The position numbers and the translations under genes are program-made. A DNA stretch of 64,000 nucleotides from Macrostomum hystrix (Eukaryota; Platyhelminthes; Macrostomidae): positions 3,059,501 to 3,123,500 of the forward strand of contig CATNEN010000038.1 in NCBI GenBank assembly GCA_950097015.1, read 5' to 3'. The notes beneath the pieces were generated by a model, which ran no database searches, was not told the DNA's origin, and worked only from the letters and a program-made list of their open reading frames with translations. Position 1 is the stretch's first letter, and each line of letters begins with the position of its first letter. Below, piece by piece: positions 48,401 through 60,647 of this stretch.

Positions 48401-51400
48401 CTGAATCTCGCGAATCTACAAACTGAATCTCGCGAATCTACAAACTGAATCTCGCGAATCTACCAACTGAATCTCGCGAATCTACAACCTGAATCTCGCG
48501 AATCTACAACCTGAATCTCGCGAATCTACCAAATGAATCTCGCGAATCTACCAAATGAATCTCGCGAATCTACCAACTGAATCTCGCGAATCTACAAACT
48601 GAATCTCGCGAATCTACCAACTGAATCTCGCGAATCTACAACCTGAATCTCGCGAATCTACAACCTGAATCTCGCGAATCTACCAAATGAATCTCGCGAA
48701 TCTACCAAATGAATCTCGCGAATCTACCAACTGAATCTCGCGAATCTACAAACTGAATCTCGCGAATCTACCAACTGAATCTCAAGAATCTACCAAATGA
48801 ATCTCGCGAATCTACCAACTGAATCTCGCGAATCTACAAACTGAATCTCGCGAATCTACAAACTGAATCTCGCGAATCTACAACCTGAATCTCGCGAATC
48901 TACAACCTGAATCTCGCGAATCTACCAACTGAATCTCGCGAATCTACCAACTGAATCTCGCGAATCTACAAACTGAATCTCGCGAATCTACAACCTGAAT
49001 CTCGCGAATCTACAACCTGAATCTCGCGAATCTACCAAATGAATCTCGCGAATCTACCAAATGAATCTCGCGAATCTACCAACTGAATCTCGCGAATCTA
49101 CAAACTGAATCTCGCGAATCTACCAACTGAATCTCGCGAATCTACAACCTGAATCTCGCGAATCTACAACCTGAATCTCGCGAATCTACCAAATGAATCT
49201 CGCGAATCTACCAAATGAATCTCGCGAATCTACCAACTGAATCTCGCGAATCTACAAACTGAATCTCGCGAATCTACCAACTGAATCTCAAGAATCTACC
49301 AAATGAATCTCGCGAATCTACCAACTGAATCTCGCGAATCTACAAACTGAATCTCGCGAATCTACAAACTGAATCTCGCGAATCTACCAACTGAATCTCG
49401 CGAATCTACCAACTGAATCTCGCGAATCTACCAACTGAATCTCAAGAATCTACCAACTGAATCTCAAGAATCTACCAACTGAATCTCAAGAATCTACCAA
49501 CTGAATCTCAAGAATCTACCAACTGAATCTCGCGAATGTACCAACTGAATCTCGCGAATCTACAACCTGAATCTCGCGAATCTACCAACTGAATCTCGCG
49601 AATCTACAACCTGAATCTCGCGAATCTACAACCTGAATCTCGCGAATCTACCAACTGAATCTCGCGAATCTACAAACTGAATCTCGCGAATCTACCAACT
49701 GAATCTCGCGAATCTACAACCTGAATCTCGCGAATCTACAACCTGAATCTCGCGAATCTACCAAATGAATCTCGCGAATCTACCAAATGAATCTCGCGAA
49801 TCTACCAACTGAATCTCGCGAATCTACAAACTGAATCTCGCGAATCTACCAACTGAATCTCGCGAATCTACAACCTGAATCTCGCGAATCTACAACCTGA
49901 ATCTCGCGAATCTACCAAATGAATCTCGCGAATCTACCAAATGAATCTCGCGAATCTACCAACTGAATCTCGCGAATCTACAAACTGAATCTCGCGAATC
50001 TACCAACTGAATCTCGCGAATCTACCAAATGAATCTCGCGAATCTACCAACTGAATCTCGCGAATCTACAAACTGAATCTCGCGAATCTACAAACTGAAT
50101 CTCGCGAATCTACAACCTGAATCTCGCGAATCTACAACCTGAATCTCGCGAATCTACCAACTGAATCTCGCGAATCTACAAACTGAATCTCGCGAATCTA
50201 CCAACTGAATCTCACGAATCTACAACCTGAATCTCGCGAATCTACAACCTGAATCTCGCGAATCTACCAAATGAATCTCGCGAATCTACCAAATGAATCT
50301 CGCGAATCTACCAACTGAATCTCGCGAATCTACAAACTGAATCTCGCGAATCTACCAACTGAATCTCGCGAATCTACAACCTGAATCTCGCGAATCTACA
50401 ACCTGAATCTCGCGAATCTACCAAATGAATCTCGCGAATCTACCAAATGAATCTCGCGAATCTACCAACTGAATCTCGCGAATCTACCAAATGAATCTCG
50501 CGAATCTACCAACTGAATCTCGCGAATCTACAAACTGAATCTCGCGAATCTACAAACTGAATCTCGCGAATCTACCAACTGAATCTCGCGAATCTACAAC
50601 CTGAATCTCGCGAATCTACAACCTGAATCTCGCGAATCTACCAAATGAATCTCGCGAATCTACCAAATGAATCTCGCGAATCTACCAACTGAATCTCGCG
50701 AATCTACAAACTGAATCTCGCGAATCTACCAACTGAATCTCGCGAATCTACAACCTGAATCTCGCGAATCTACAACCTGAATCTCGCGAATCTACCAAAT
50801 GAATCTCGCGAATCTACCAAATGAATCTCGCGAATCTACCAACTGAATCTCGCGAATCTACAAACTGAATCTCGCGAATCTACCAACTGAATCTCAAGAA
50901 TCTACCAAATGAATCTCGCGAATCTACCAACTGAATCTCGCGAATCTACAAACTGAATCTCGCGAATCTACAAACTGAATCTCGCGAATCTACAACCTGA
51001 ATCTCGCGAATCTACCAAATGAATCTCGCGAATCTACCAACTGAATCTCGCGAATCTACCAACTGAATCTCGCGAATCTACAAACTGAATCTCGCGAATC
51101 TACAACCTGAATCTCGCGAATCTACAACCTGAATCTCGCGAATCTACCAAATGAATCTCGCGAATCTACCAAATGAATCTCGCGAATCTACCAACTGAAT
51201 CTCGCGAATCTACAAACTGAATCTCGCGAATCTACCAACTGAATCTCGCGAATCTACAACCTGAATCTCGCGAATCTACAACCTGAATCTCGCGAATCTA
51301 CCAAATGAATCTCGCGAATCTACCAAATGAATCTCGCGAATCTACCAACTGAATCTCGCGAATCTACAAACTGAATCTCGCGAATCTACCAACTGAATCT

Positions 51401-54400
51401 CAAGAATCTACCAAATGAATCTCGCGAATCTACCAACTGAATCTCGCGAATCTACAAACTGAATCTCGCGAATCTACCAACTGAATCTCGCGAATCTACA
51501 ACCTGAATCTCGCGAATCTACAACCTGAATCTCGCGAATCTACCAAATGAATCTCGCGAATCTACCAAATGAATCTCGCGAATCTACCAACTGAATCTCG
51601 CGAATCTACAAACTGAATCTCGCGAATCTACCAACTGAATCTCAAGAATCTACCAAATGAATCTCGCGAATCTACCAACTGAATCTCGCGAATCTACAAA
51701 CTGAATCTCGCGAATCTACAAACTGAATCTCGCGAATCTACCAACTGAATCTCGCGAATCTACCAACTGAATCTCGCGAATCTACCAACTGAATCTCAAG
51801 AATCTACCAACTGAATCTCAAGAATCTACCAACTGAATCTCAAGAATCTACCAACTGAATCTCAAGAATCTACCAACTGAATCTCGCGAATGTACCAACT
51901 GAATCTCGCGAATCTACAACCTGAATCTCGCGAATCTACCAACTGAATCTCGCGAATCTACAACCTGAATCTCGCGAATCTACAACCTGAATCTCGCGAA
52001 TCTACCAACTGAATCTCGCGAATCTACAAACTGAATCTCGCGAATCTACCAACTGAATCTCGCGAATCTACAACCTGAATCTCGCGAATCTACAACCTGA
52101 ATCTCGCGAATCTACCAAATGAATCTCGCGAATCTACCAAATGAATCTCGCGAATCTACCAACTGAATCTCGCGAATCTACAAACTGAATCTCGCGAATC
52201 TACCAACTGAATCTCGCGAATCTACAACCTGAATCTCGCGAATCTACAACCTGAATCTCGCGAATCTACCAAATGAATCTCGCGAATCTACCAAATGAAT
52301 CTCGCGAATCTACCAACTGAATCTCGCGAATCTACAAACTGAATCTCGCGAATCTACCAACTGAATCTCGCGAATCTACCAAATGAATCTCGCGAATCTA
52401 CCAACTGAATCTCGCGAATCTACAAACTGAATCTCGCGAATCTACAAACTGAATCTCGCGAATCTACAACCTGAATCTCGCGAATCTACAACCTGAATCT
52501 CGCGAATCTACCAACTGAATCTCGCGAATCTACAAACTGAATCTCGCGAATCTACCAACTGAATCTCACGAATCTACAACCTGAATCTCGCGAATCTACA
52601 ACCTGAATCTCGCGAATCTACCAAATGAATCTCGCGAATCTACCAAATGAATCTCGCGAATCTACCAACTGAATCTCGCGAATCTACAAACTGAATCTCG
52701 CGAATCTACCAACTGAATCTCGCGAATCTACAACCTGAATCTCGCGAATCTACAACCTGAATCTCGCGAATCTACCAAATGAATCTCGCGAATCTACCAA
52801 ATGAATCTCGCGAATCTACCAACTGAATCTCGCGAATCTACAAACTGAATCTCGCGAATCTACAAACTGAATCTCGCGAATCTACCAACTGAATCTCGCG
52901 AATCTACAACCTGAATCTCGCGAATCTACAACCTGAATCTCGCGAATCTACCAAATGAATCTCGCGAATCTACCAAATGAATCTCGCGAATCTACCAACT
53001 GAATCTCGCGAATCTACAAACTGAATCTCGCGAATCTACCAACTGAATCTCGCGAATCTACAACCTGAATCTCGCGAATCTACAACCTGAATCTCGCGAA
53101 TCTACCAAATGAATCTCGCGAATCTACCAAATGAATCTCGCGAATCTACCAACTGAATCTCGCGAATCTACAAACTGAATCTCGCGAATCTACCAACTGA
53201 ATCTCAAGAATCTACCAAATGAATCTCGCGAATCTACCAACTGAATCTCGCGAATCTACAAACTGAATCTCGCGAATCTACAAACTGAATCTCGCGAATC
53301 TACAACCTGAATCTCGCGAATCTACCAAATGAATCTCGCGAATCTACCAACTGAATCTCGCGAATCTACCAACTGAATCTCGCGAATCTACAAACTGAAT
53401 CTCGCGAATCTACAACCTGAATCTCGCGAATCTACAACCTGAATCTCGCGAATCTACCAAATGAATCTCGCGAATCTACCAAATGAATCTCGCGAATCTA
53501 CCAACTGAATCTCGCGAATCTACAAACTGAATCTCGCGAATCTACCAACTGAATCTCGCGAATCTACAACCTGAATCTCGCGAATCTACAACCTGAATCT
53601 CGCGAATCTACCAAATGAATCTCGCGAATCTACCAAATGAATCTCGCGAATCTACCAACTGAATCTCGCGAATCTACAAACTGAATCTCGCGAATCTACC
53701 AACTGAATCTCAAGAATCTACCAAATGAATCTCGCGAATCTACCAACTGAATCTCGCGAATCTACAAACTGAATCTCGCGAATCTACAAACTGAATCTCG
53801 CGAATCTACCAACTGAATCTCGCGAATCTACCAACTGAATCTCGCGAATCTACCAACTGAATCTCAAGAATCTACCAACTGAATCTCAAGAATCTACCAA
53901 CTGAATCTCAAGAATCTACCAACTGAATCTCAAGAATCTACCAACTGAATCTCAAGAATCTACCAACTGAATCTCACGAATCTATCCATCACTGGAATCC
54001 GTCGAATCGACCACCTGGCCATGCTAATCTGTTAAGAGCAACATTTGTTTAACCAAACTTAGAAAGGCTTGAAAATCGCACCAGTTCGACGGAGCCCTCA
54101 GCCTCCAGAAGCAATTTGCCAACAACCGCCTCATTCTCCACCGGATTCAAGCTGCATGTTGAGTACACAATCCGGCCGCCAACGGTGAGGAGTTCGAGTC
54201 CCCGTTTGAGAATCTTGGCCTGAGTGAGGTGCAGGTTGTTGGCGTGGCCAGGTTTCCAACGCCGCCAGACGCCGGGGTTCTTCCTGGCGGTCCCGTCGCC
54301 GGAGCAGGGCACGTCGGCGAGGACGCGATCGAACAGCAACGGCGGACCGTCTGGTTCCAGACGGAGGCGGGGGAACACGCTGGAGTCGTGAGCGCACACA

Positions 54401-56716
54401 ACAAAGCAGGGACTCTGCAGGCGCTTCACCTGGTGCACCATCAGGTAGGCCCGGCGCTGGTCGACATCGTTGGCAACAATTAGACCTGCCAGATGAGTTC
54501 AAAGAGTGCTTCATCAGTGATCAACTAACGCCGTCATAACACCCTAGATACTAAGCCTACATAAGTCATCATAAGCCTACATAAAAATCTAAAACTAAAC
54601 ACCCCAGTCTACATAACACCCAACAGTCTGCATAACACCCAACAGTCTGCATAACACCCAACAGTCTGCATAACACCCAACAGTCTGCATAACACCCAAC
54701 AGTCTGCATAACACCCAACAGTCTGCATAACACCCTACAGTCTGCATAACACCCAACAGTCTGCATAACACCCAACAGTCTACATAACACCCCAGTCTAC
54801 ATAACACCCAACAGTCTGCATAACACCCAACAGTCTGCATAACACCCAACAGTCTGCATAACACCCAACAGTCTGCATAACACCCAACAGTCTGCATAAC
54901 ACCCAACAGTCTGCATAACACCCAACAGTCTGCATAACACCCTACAGTCTGCATAACGCCCACCTAGCCACCTAGACATTCAGCAGAAACGCAGATTGTT
55001 TGAATCAGTCCTCACCGTCTGGCAGATCAGAACCTCCGCTGCCGCCACCTTCTCGATGCAGCAGCTCCAGCATTTGGCCAGTCTTTGAGCCCGGAGCGGC
55101 GCACATGTCCAAGACTCTGTGACAAGGCTGAACATCCAGCACCAATGGCGGCACCATGGAGACGGCCTCCTGCCGACTGATGTGACCAGTTTCAGTCTCT
55201 GTCACCAGGAAGCTGTGCAACGATTGCAGTTCGTTGATTTTGCGAATTGCCAGCCGGTTGGTGTGCAGCTGATAGGCCATGCCATCTGAGTTGTGCAGGG
55301 CGGGAATCCAGCACCGGTTAGATGGCTTGCAATGCAATAAGAGAGGGCCCTGAAGGATTGGGGGACAGTGGACCCTGTAGGATTGGGGGAGAGTGGACCC
55401 TGAAGGATTGGGGACAGTGGACCCTGAAGGATTGGGGACAGTGGCCCCTGAAGGATTGGGGACAGTGGACCCTGAAGGATTGGGGACAGTGGCCCCTGAA
55501 GGATTGGGGACAGTGGACCCTGTAGGATTGGGGGAGAGTGGACCCTGAAGGATTGGGGACAGTGGACCCTGAAGGATTGGGGACAGTGGCCCCTGAAGGA
55601 TTGGGGACAATGGACCCTGTAGGATTGGGGGAGAGTGGACCCTGAAGGATTGGGGACAGTGGCCCCTGAAGGATTGGGGACAGTGGACCCTGAAGGATTG
55701 GGGACAGTGGCCCCTGAAGGATTGGGGACAGTGGACCCTGTAGGATTGGGGGAGAGTGGACCCTGAAGGATTGGGGACAGTGGCCCCTGAAGGATTGGGG
55801 ACAGTGGACCCTGTAGGATTGGGGGAGAGTGGACCCTGAAGGATTGGGGACAGTGGCCCCTGAAGGATTGGGGACAGTGGCCCCTGAAGGATTGGGGACA
55901 GTGGCCCCTGAAGGATTGGGGACAGTGGCCCCTGAAGGATTGGGGGAGAGTGGACCCTGAAGGATTGGGGGAGAGTGGACCCTGAAGGATTGGGGGAGAG
56001 TGGACCCTGAAGGATTGGGGGAGAGTGGACCCTGAAGGATTGGGGGAGAGTGGACCCTGAAGGATTGGGGGAGAGTGGACCCTGAAGGATTGGGGGACAG
56101 TGCAGACCCTGAAGGATTGGGGACAGTGGCCCCTGAAGGATTGGGGGAGAGTGGACCCTGAAGGATTGGGGGAGAGTGGACCCTGAAGGATTGGGGGACA
56201 GTGCAGACCCTGAAGGATTGGGGACAGTGGCCCCTGAAGGATTGGGGAAGAGTGGACCCTGAAGGATTGGGGGAGAGTGGACCCTGAAGGATTGGGGGAG
56301 AGTGGACCCTGAAGGATTGGGGGAGAGTGGACCCTGAAGGATTGGGGGAGAGTGGACCCTGAAGGATTAGGGGAGAGTGGACCCTGAAGGACTCGGGGGA
56401 GGGTGGCCCCTGAAAGCAGCAGCGACTTACTTGGATACCAAATCAGTGGTTCAGGCGGCTTAATATCAGTAAGGCGAAGCAGGCCCTCCAAATAGCGGGT
56501 GCGCAACAGGTTGAGCAGGCTAAGACTGTGCTCACGAAAGCCGGTGATGCGGAAAGTGACCGGGAGGCCCTCGCGCATGGCGGTCATGAAGATGGGCCAC
56601 TCGGCCTCGGGCAGCATGGCCTGGGCGGCGTAGTACTTGTCGAACAGGGCGTTGGATTCGCGCGAATTGTCGTAAAGATCCTTGGCCTCGGCTATGTTGC
56701 GCTTCCTGCGACCCAT
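45422..56716 (-). CDS. NSUN2: NSUN2-type RNA (cytosine-5) methyltransferase, five exons
   Basis: It transfers a methyl group from S-adenosylmethionine to cytosine C5 in tRNAs and other RNAs, mainly in the nucleus and nucleolus. Exons are 56716-56431, 55285-55016, 54485-54082, 47210-46838 and 46182-45422, giving 697 aa (human 767). Seen are the leader MGRRKRN, substrate-binding FRITGFREH, the ISRQEAVSMVPPLVLDVQP block, SAM motif I (LDMCAAPGSKT), motif IV with a catalytic-pair Cys (LADVPCSGDG), motif VI with the second Cys (YSTCSLNPVENEAV), GGFFVA, and the conserved C-terminal module from HEDPFLF to LAGWRGRTTLRAY. The end is an acidic tail. Exon 2 starts at the AG before ATGGCATGG because this gives WYP-NGMAYQL, as in other NSUN2 proteins. 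All four introns are tandem arrays; intron 3 is 6.9 kb. Confidence 0.95.
46195..46650. repeat. 30-bp tandem array in NSUN2 intron 4
   Basis: About 15 copies of a 30-bp unit (core GATTTCCAGGATGGGGAAG), decaying toward 46,760. The array begins 13 bp from the exon 5 acceptor, so on the minus strand its pyrimidine-rich copy supplies the polypyrimidine tract. Confidence 0.95.
47305..53985. repeat. 6.7-kb array of a 22-bp unit in NSUN2 intron 3
   Basis: About 304 copies of a 22-bp unit (core GAATCTCGCGAATCTACC, ending AACT, AAAT, AACCT or AAACT). Rare variants recur 2,354 bp (107 units) apart. Each unit has a TCGCGA hexamer with two CpG. The array is 97 percent of the intron and must be transcribed with the gene. 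Confidence 0.97.
54602..54958. repeat. 19-bp tandem array in NSUN2 intron 2
   Basis: About 19 copies of CAGTCTGCATAACACCCAA fill about two thirds of the 530-bp intron. A CCTACAG variant marks an internal duplication. Confidence 0.95.
55345..56417. repeat. 24/25-bp tandem array in NSUN2 intron 1
   Basis: About 44 copies of two alternating units, GGATTGGGGACAGTGG plus CCCCTGAA (24 bp) and GGATTGGGGGAGAGTGG plus ACCCTGAA (25 bp). It fills about 94 percent of the 1,145-bp intron, starting about 15 bp from the donor. Confidence 0.96.
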
Positions 56717-56854
56717 TGCTCAGGGCGTGCGCTCAAATTGCTCAAGGGAATGAGATTTATTGCTGAGGAATACGAATTTATCCGCAGGCTGAAGTTAGAT
56801 TATTTTTATCTTAAATTCTGGCAGTTCAGATAACGACACAATTGCAGGTAAGAA

Positions 56855-57583
56855 AAGGACAGAGTGGATGGTGAGATAATTACAGACTGGCAGGTGAGAT
56901 AAGCACAGACTGGCAGGTGAGATAAGGACAGACTGGCAGGTGAGATAAGGACAGACTGGCAGGTGAGATAAGCACAGACTGGCAGGTGAGATAATTACAG
57001 ACTAGCAGGTGAGATAATTACAGACTGGCAGGTGAGATAAGCACAGACTGGCAGGTGAGATAAGGACAGACTGGCAGGTGAGATAAGGACAGACTGGCAG
57101 GTCAGATAATTACAGACTGGCAGGTGAGATAAGCACAGACTGGCAGGTGAGATAAGGACAGACTGGCAGGTGAGATAAGGACAGACTGGCAGGTGAGATA
57201 AGCACAGACTGGCAGGTGAGATAAGCACAGACTGGCAGGTGAGATAATTACAGACTAGCAGGTGAGATAATTACAGACTGGCAGGTGAGATAAGCACAGA
57301 CTGGCAGGTGAGATAAGGACAGACTGGCAGGTGAGATAAGGACAGACTGGCAGGTCAGATAATTACAGACTGGCAGGTGAGATAAGCACAGACTGGCAGG
57401 TGAGATAAGGACAGACTGGCAGGTGAGATAAGGACAGACTGGCAGGTGAGATAAGCACAGACTGGCAGGTGAGATAATTACAGACTAGCAGGTGAGATAA
57501 TTACAGACTGGCAGGTGAGATAAGCACAGACTGGCAGGTGAGATAAGGACAGACTGGCAGGTGAGATAAGGACAGACTGGTGG
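56855..57583. repeat. 23-bp tandem array upstream of NSUN2
   Basis: About 31 copies of a 23-bp unit (core ACAGACTGGCAGGTGAGATA). Marker variants (ACTAGC) recur at 57001, 57254 and 57484, spacings of 11 and 10 units. Each copy has a consensus-like 5' splice site on the plus strand. It lies between NSUN2 and the 3' end of the first TREX gene. Confidence 0.96.
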
Positions 57584-57934
57584 GTGTGCAAAATCAACAA
57601 AGTACTACATCTAGCATCACAATAAGTCCCTTAAGATGCATTACATACTTTCTGTGTATTTTACAGTCTTAAATATCAATATTCATACAAATCATCAGCT
57701 CAAATCTCTGGACTTTAAGGCTATTGCACAGAGAAAAGTACACGGGTCCTTAAAACACGTCTTGAAAATTCTAAAAAATAACTTGAAATGCCTTTCTAAA
57801 ACAAGCGGAGAAAAAATGCGTAGCTTTTAAATCAAATCCAAAAAACAACAGATCTACATTGAACTACTGCAAGTCAGTAGTATAGAGTATATAGTATACA
57901 CTATCCTATAACCTGCGTAGGTTGAACATGACTG
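57584..57934. other. 3' flank of the first TREX-like gene
   Basis: Unique AT-rich DNA. The 64-codon ORF at 57636-57830 (+) has no family or codon support. No gene is called. Confidence 0.45.
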
Positions 57935-58396
57935 TTAGTCAGCGGCTGCGGCAGACTCGGCTGCCGAAATCTTTGCCGGCGACACTGTCTCGAAGGGCAC
58001 AGCGGCGGCCTCGAGCAGCTCCTGACAGTCGGGCAGGCGCAGCAGCAGCAGCCGGAGCAGCGCTTCGCAATCGCCGAGGCCGCTGTGACTGGCCTGCGGT
58101 TTGGCGCCGTTGAATGCCCGGCTGTACAGCTGCTCCAGGCTAAAGTTGGCCTGCCGCTGCTTTTGCGGCTTCGGGATCGACCTGCAAGCATTGCAGGGTG
58201 TCTGTGTGACAGACAGCCAGACACCCAGGACAGACAGACAAACAGACAGACACCCAGGACAGACAGACAGACAGACACCCAGGACAGACAGACAAACAGA
58301 CAGACACCCAGGACAGACAGACAGACAGACACCCAGGACAGACAGACAGAAAACAGAACAGACAGACACCCAGGGCAGACAGACATACAGACAGTT

Positions 58397-58485
<89 letters not shown>

Positions 58486-58969
58486 ACAGACACTCCTACC
58501 CCGCAGCCAGCCGGGTCTCCAGCTCCCTCAGCACAGGCAGTGTGTCAGCGCACATGACGCCGTCCAGGCAGCAGGCGGAGCAGTCGCCAGCGGCAGCGGC
58601 CAGCGTGAGCTCAGCTTTGAGCAGCGGGAAGTCGAATCTGGCCCCGTTGTGCGCCACCATCAGCACTGGACTGTCCAGTCGCCGGACGAAGCGATCCAAC
58701 AGGTCGACGGCGGTGGAGTCGAAGGCTGACTGGCCGCGAAGGCAGGCTCCGTGCAGGCCGGTGACGTTGGCAGCCGAAGCAGTGACCTCGCAGCCGGGAT
58801 TGAACAGCAGGCAGAGCCGGTTCAGCGCTCTTGGCAGGCAGTCGGTGCCGCGACGTCGTTGAAGATCGGCTCGATCGGCAGTCAGGAGCGCCAGTTCGGT
58901 GACGCGAGGCCTGTACAGGCCCGTGGTTTCCAGATCCAGCACCGCTAGGGTGCGCCAGGCCTGCCGCTG
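57935..58969 (-). CDS. TREX-family 3'-5' DNA exonuclease, copy B (first exon missing)
   Basis: TREX enzymes are DEDDh exonucleases that degrade DNA 3' ends. Exons 58969-58500 and 58181-57935 join in phase 2 to give 238 residues, near the length of human TREX2 (236). Seen are Exo I ([10 protein letters not shown], metal-binding Asp and Glu), [13 protein letters not shown]-like VTGLHGACL, Exo II ([17 protein letters not shown]), [11 protein letters not shown], then Exo III ([18 protein letters not shown]) with the catalytic His five residues before Asp. All catalytic residues are present. No ATG lies in frame before the DLETTG block within this exon, so a short 5' exon must lie upstream beyond the 59060-59640 array. 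The intron is a CAGA-type array. Confidence 0.88.
58205..58495. repeat. CAGACACCCAGGA / CAGA / CAGG array filling the TREX copy B intron
   Basis: Alternating CAGA runs and CACCCAGGA blocks pass into pure CAGA, then CAGG near 58445-58483. It fills about 91 percent of the 318-bp intron and reaches to 5 bp from the donor. It matches the 12701-13382 array in reverse complement. Confidence 0.95.
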
Positions 58970-59059
58970 CTGCAGCCGAGATGAAAATTGCAGGTGGATA
59001 CTCAAGTAAAATAGGGATCAATTTGGTGGGATTCTAATTGGGAACATCGAGGTAGAATT

Positions 59060-59640
59060 TGAATTGTTACGGTTTGATTTCAAGGTAGAATCGGATTCTA
59101 ACAATGGGGTTTCACTGTATAATGGGATTCTAATTCTAATTCCATTGTTGGTAGAATGGGATTCCAACAATGGGATTTCAAGGTAGATTGGAACTCTAAC
59201 AATGGGATTTCGAGGTAGAATGGGATTCTAACAATGGGATTTCAAGGTAGAATGGGATTCTAACAATGAGAATTCAAGGTAGAATGGGATTCTAACAATG
59301 GAGAATTATAAGGTAGAATGGGATTCTAACAATGGAGAATTATAAGGTAGAATGGGATTCTAACAATGGAGAATTATAAGGTAGAATGGGATTCTAACAA
59401 TGGAGAATTGTAAGGTAGAATGGGATTCTAACAATGGGATTTCAAGGTAGAATGGGATTCTAACAATGGGAATTCAAGGTAGAATGGGATTCTAACAATG
59501 GGAATTCAAGGTAGAATGGGATTCTAACAATGGGAATTCAAGGTAGAATGGGATTCTAACAATGGGATTTCAAAGGAGAATGGGATTCTAAACGTGGGAT
59601 TCCACCGTAGGACTGGGATTTTAACGGTGGGATTACAAGT
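59060..59640. repeat. About 32-bp tandem array upstream of TREX copy B
   Basis: About 18 copies of a unit with core GGTAGAATGGGATTCTAACA and variable ends (GGGATTTCAA, GGGAATTCAA, GGAGAATTATAA). It lies 90 bp upstream of the first recognised exon and probably in intron 1. Confidence 0.93.
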
Positions 59641-60224
59641 TGCTATAGTAATTTTTTCAATTGAATAAAATCGTTTCTCTGGTAACAAAATAATTTTTTG
59701 TAAGTCGAAGTCAATAAAAAATCTAGATGTATTTAAATAAAATCACTAAAATGAGAACAAAAAGCTAAGATCTATGCGACAAAGGTATACAAAATGAGTG
59801 CAAATGCTAGTAGTAGTACTTGTACTAGTAGGTAAAAGTTTTAACAAAACATCTGAATTCTTGATGTTTCATAAATATGCAAGTTCAATAACATACTATA
59901 ATCTTTATCAAATAATATGAATCTATGTAAAGTATAGTAGCAGCCATAACAATACGGCTAATGAAGGTGAAAAACAGTTTTTTTCACAAATCAACAAATC
60001 ATAACGATTTGCTCTCAAATTATCTCTGTTCATAATCCGATAAAAAATTTTACATCCATAAAAAGAAAATTAATATGTACGCCAGTAGTGGCTTGTTTTA
60101 AGCAGATCAACGATAATGAGTTTCAATAGCGAACTGCCTGCACTGGTGTTACTAGACATCTTCCTCATTACTGTAGCCTACCCCCTAATTAGCCTAGCTC
60201 GCCTCCCTAATCAGTACAGCCCAC
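59641..60224. other. AT-rich sequence between arrays; may hide the first exon of TREX copy B
   Basis: I see no convincing ATG-bearing exon with a phase 0 donor, although one must exist upstream of 58969. Nothing else is recognised. Confidence 0.4.
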
Positions 60225-60637
60225 CTCACTCCTCCCTAATCAGTTCAGCCCACCTCACTCCTCCCTAATCAGTTCAGCCCACCTCACTCCTCCCTAATCA
60301 GTTCAGCCCACCTCACTCCTCCCTAATCATTTCAGCCCACCTCACTCCTCCCTAATCAGTTCAGCCCACCTCACTCCTCCCTAATCAGTTCAGCCCACCT
60401 CACTCCTCCCTAATCATTTCAGCCCACCCCACTCCTCCCTAATCGGTACAGTTCAACTCACTCCTCCCTAATCAGTTCAGCCCACCTCACTCCTCCCTAA
60501 TCAGTTCAGCCCACCTCACTCCTCCCTAATCAGTTCAGCCCACCTCACTCCTCCCTAATCGGTACAGTTCAACTCACTCCTCCCTAATCAGTTCAGCCCA
60601 CCTCACTCCTCCCTAATCAGTTCAGCCCACCTCACTG
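60225..60637. repeat. 29-bp tandem array directly after the TREX copy A stop
   Basis: About 14 copies of a 29-bp unit (core CACTCCTCCCTAATCAGTTC) with a GGTACAGTTCAA variant at two places. It ends about 10 bp before the stop codon at 60648, so the array is the 3' UTR or flank. Confidence 0.95.
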
Positions 60638-60647
60638 ATACAAGGTT

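Noticed and set aside
54049-54081. Extension of NSUN2 exon 3 to RFSSLSKFG
   Set aside because: The extension ends at a stop and breaks similarity. Splicing after GSVEL joins VDVRPLLPGF, which aligns with NSUN2.
55286-55321. Earlier NSUN2 exon 2 acceptors (GCAAG or TTCAG upstream of 55285)
   Set aside because: Both give an in-frame stop or the wrong phase after the strong donor at 56430; the acceptor at 55286 restores the conserved WYP-NG-x-AYQL sequence.
55202-56716. 504-residue minus-strand ORF starting like NSUN2
   Set aside because: Only the first 95 residues are NSUN2. The rest is translation of the intron 1 array, ended by the exon 2 region in the wrong frame.
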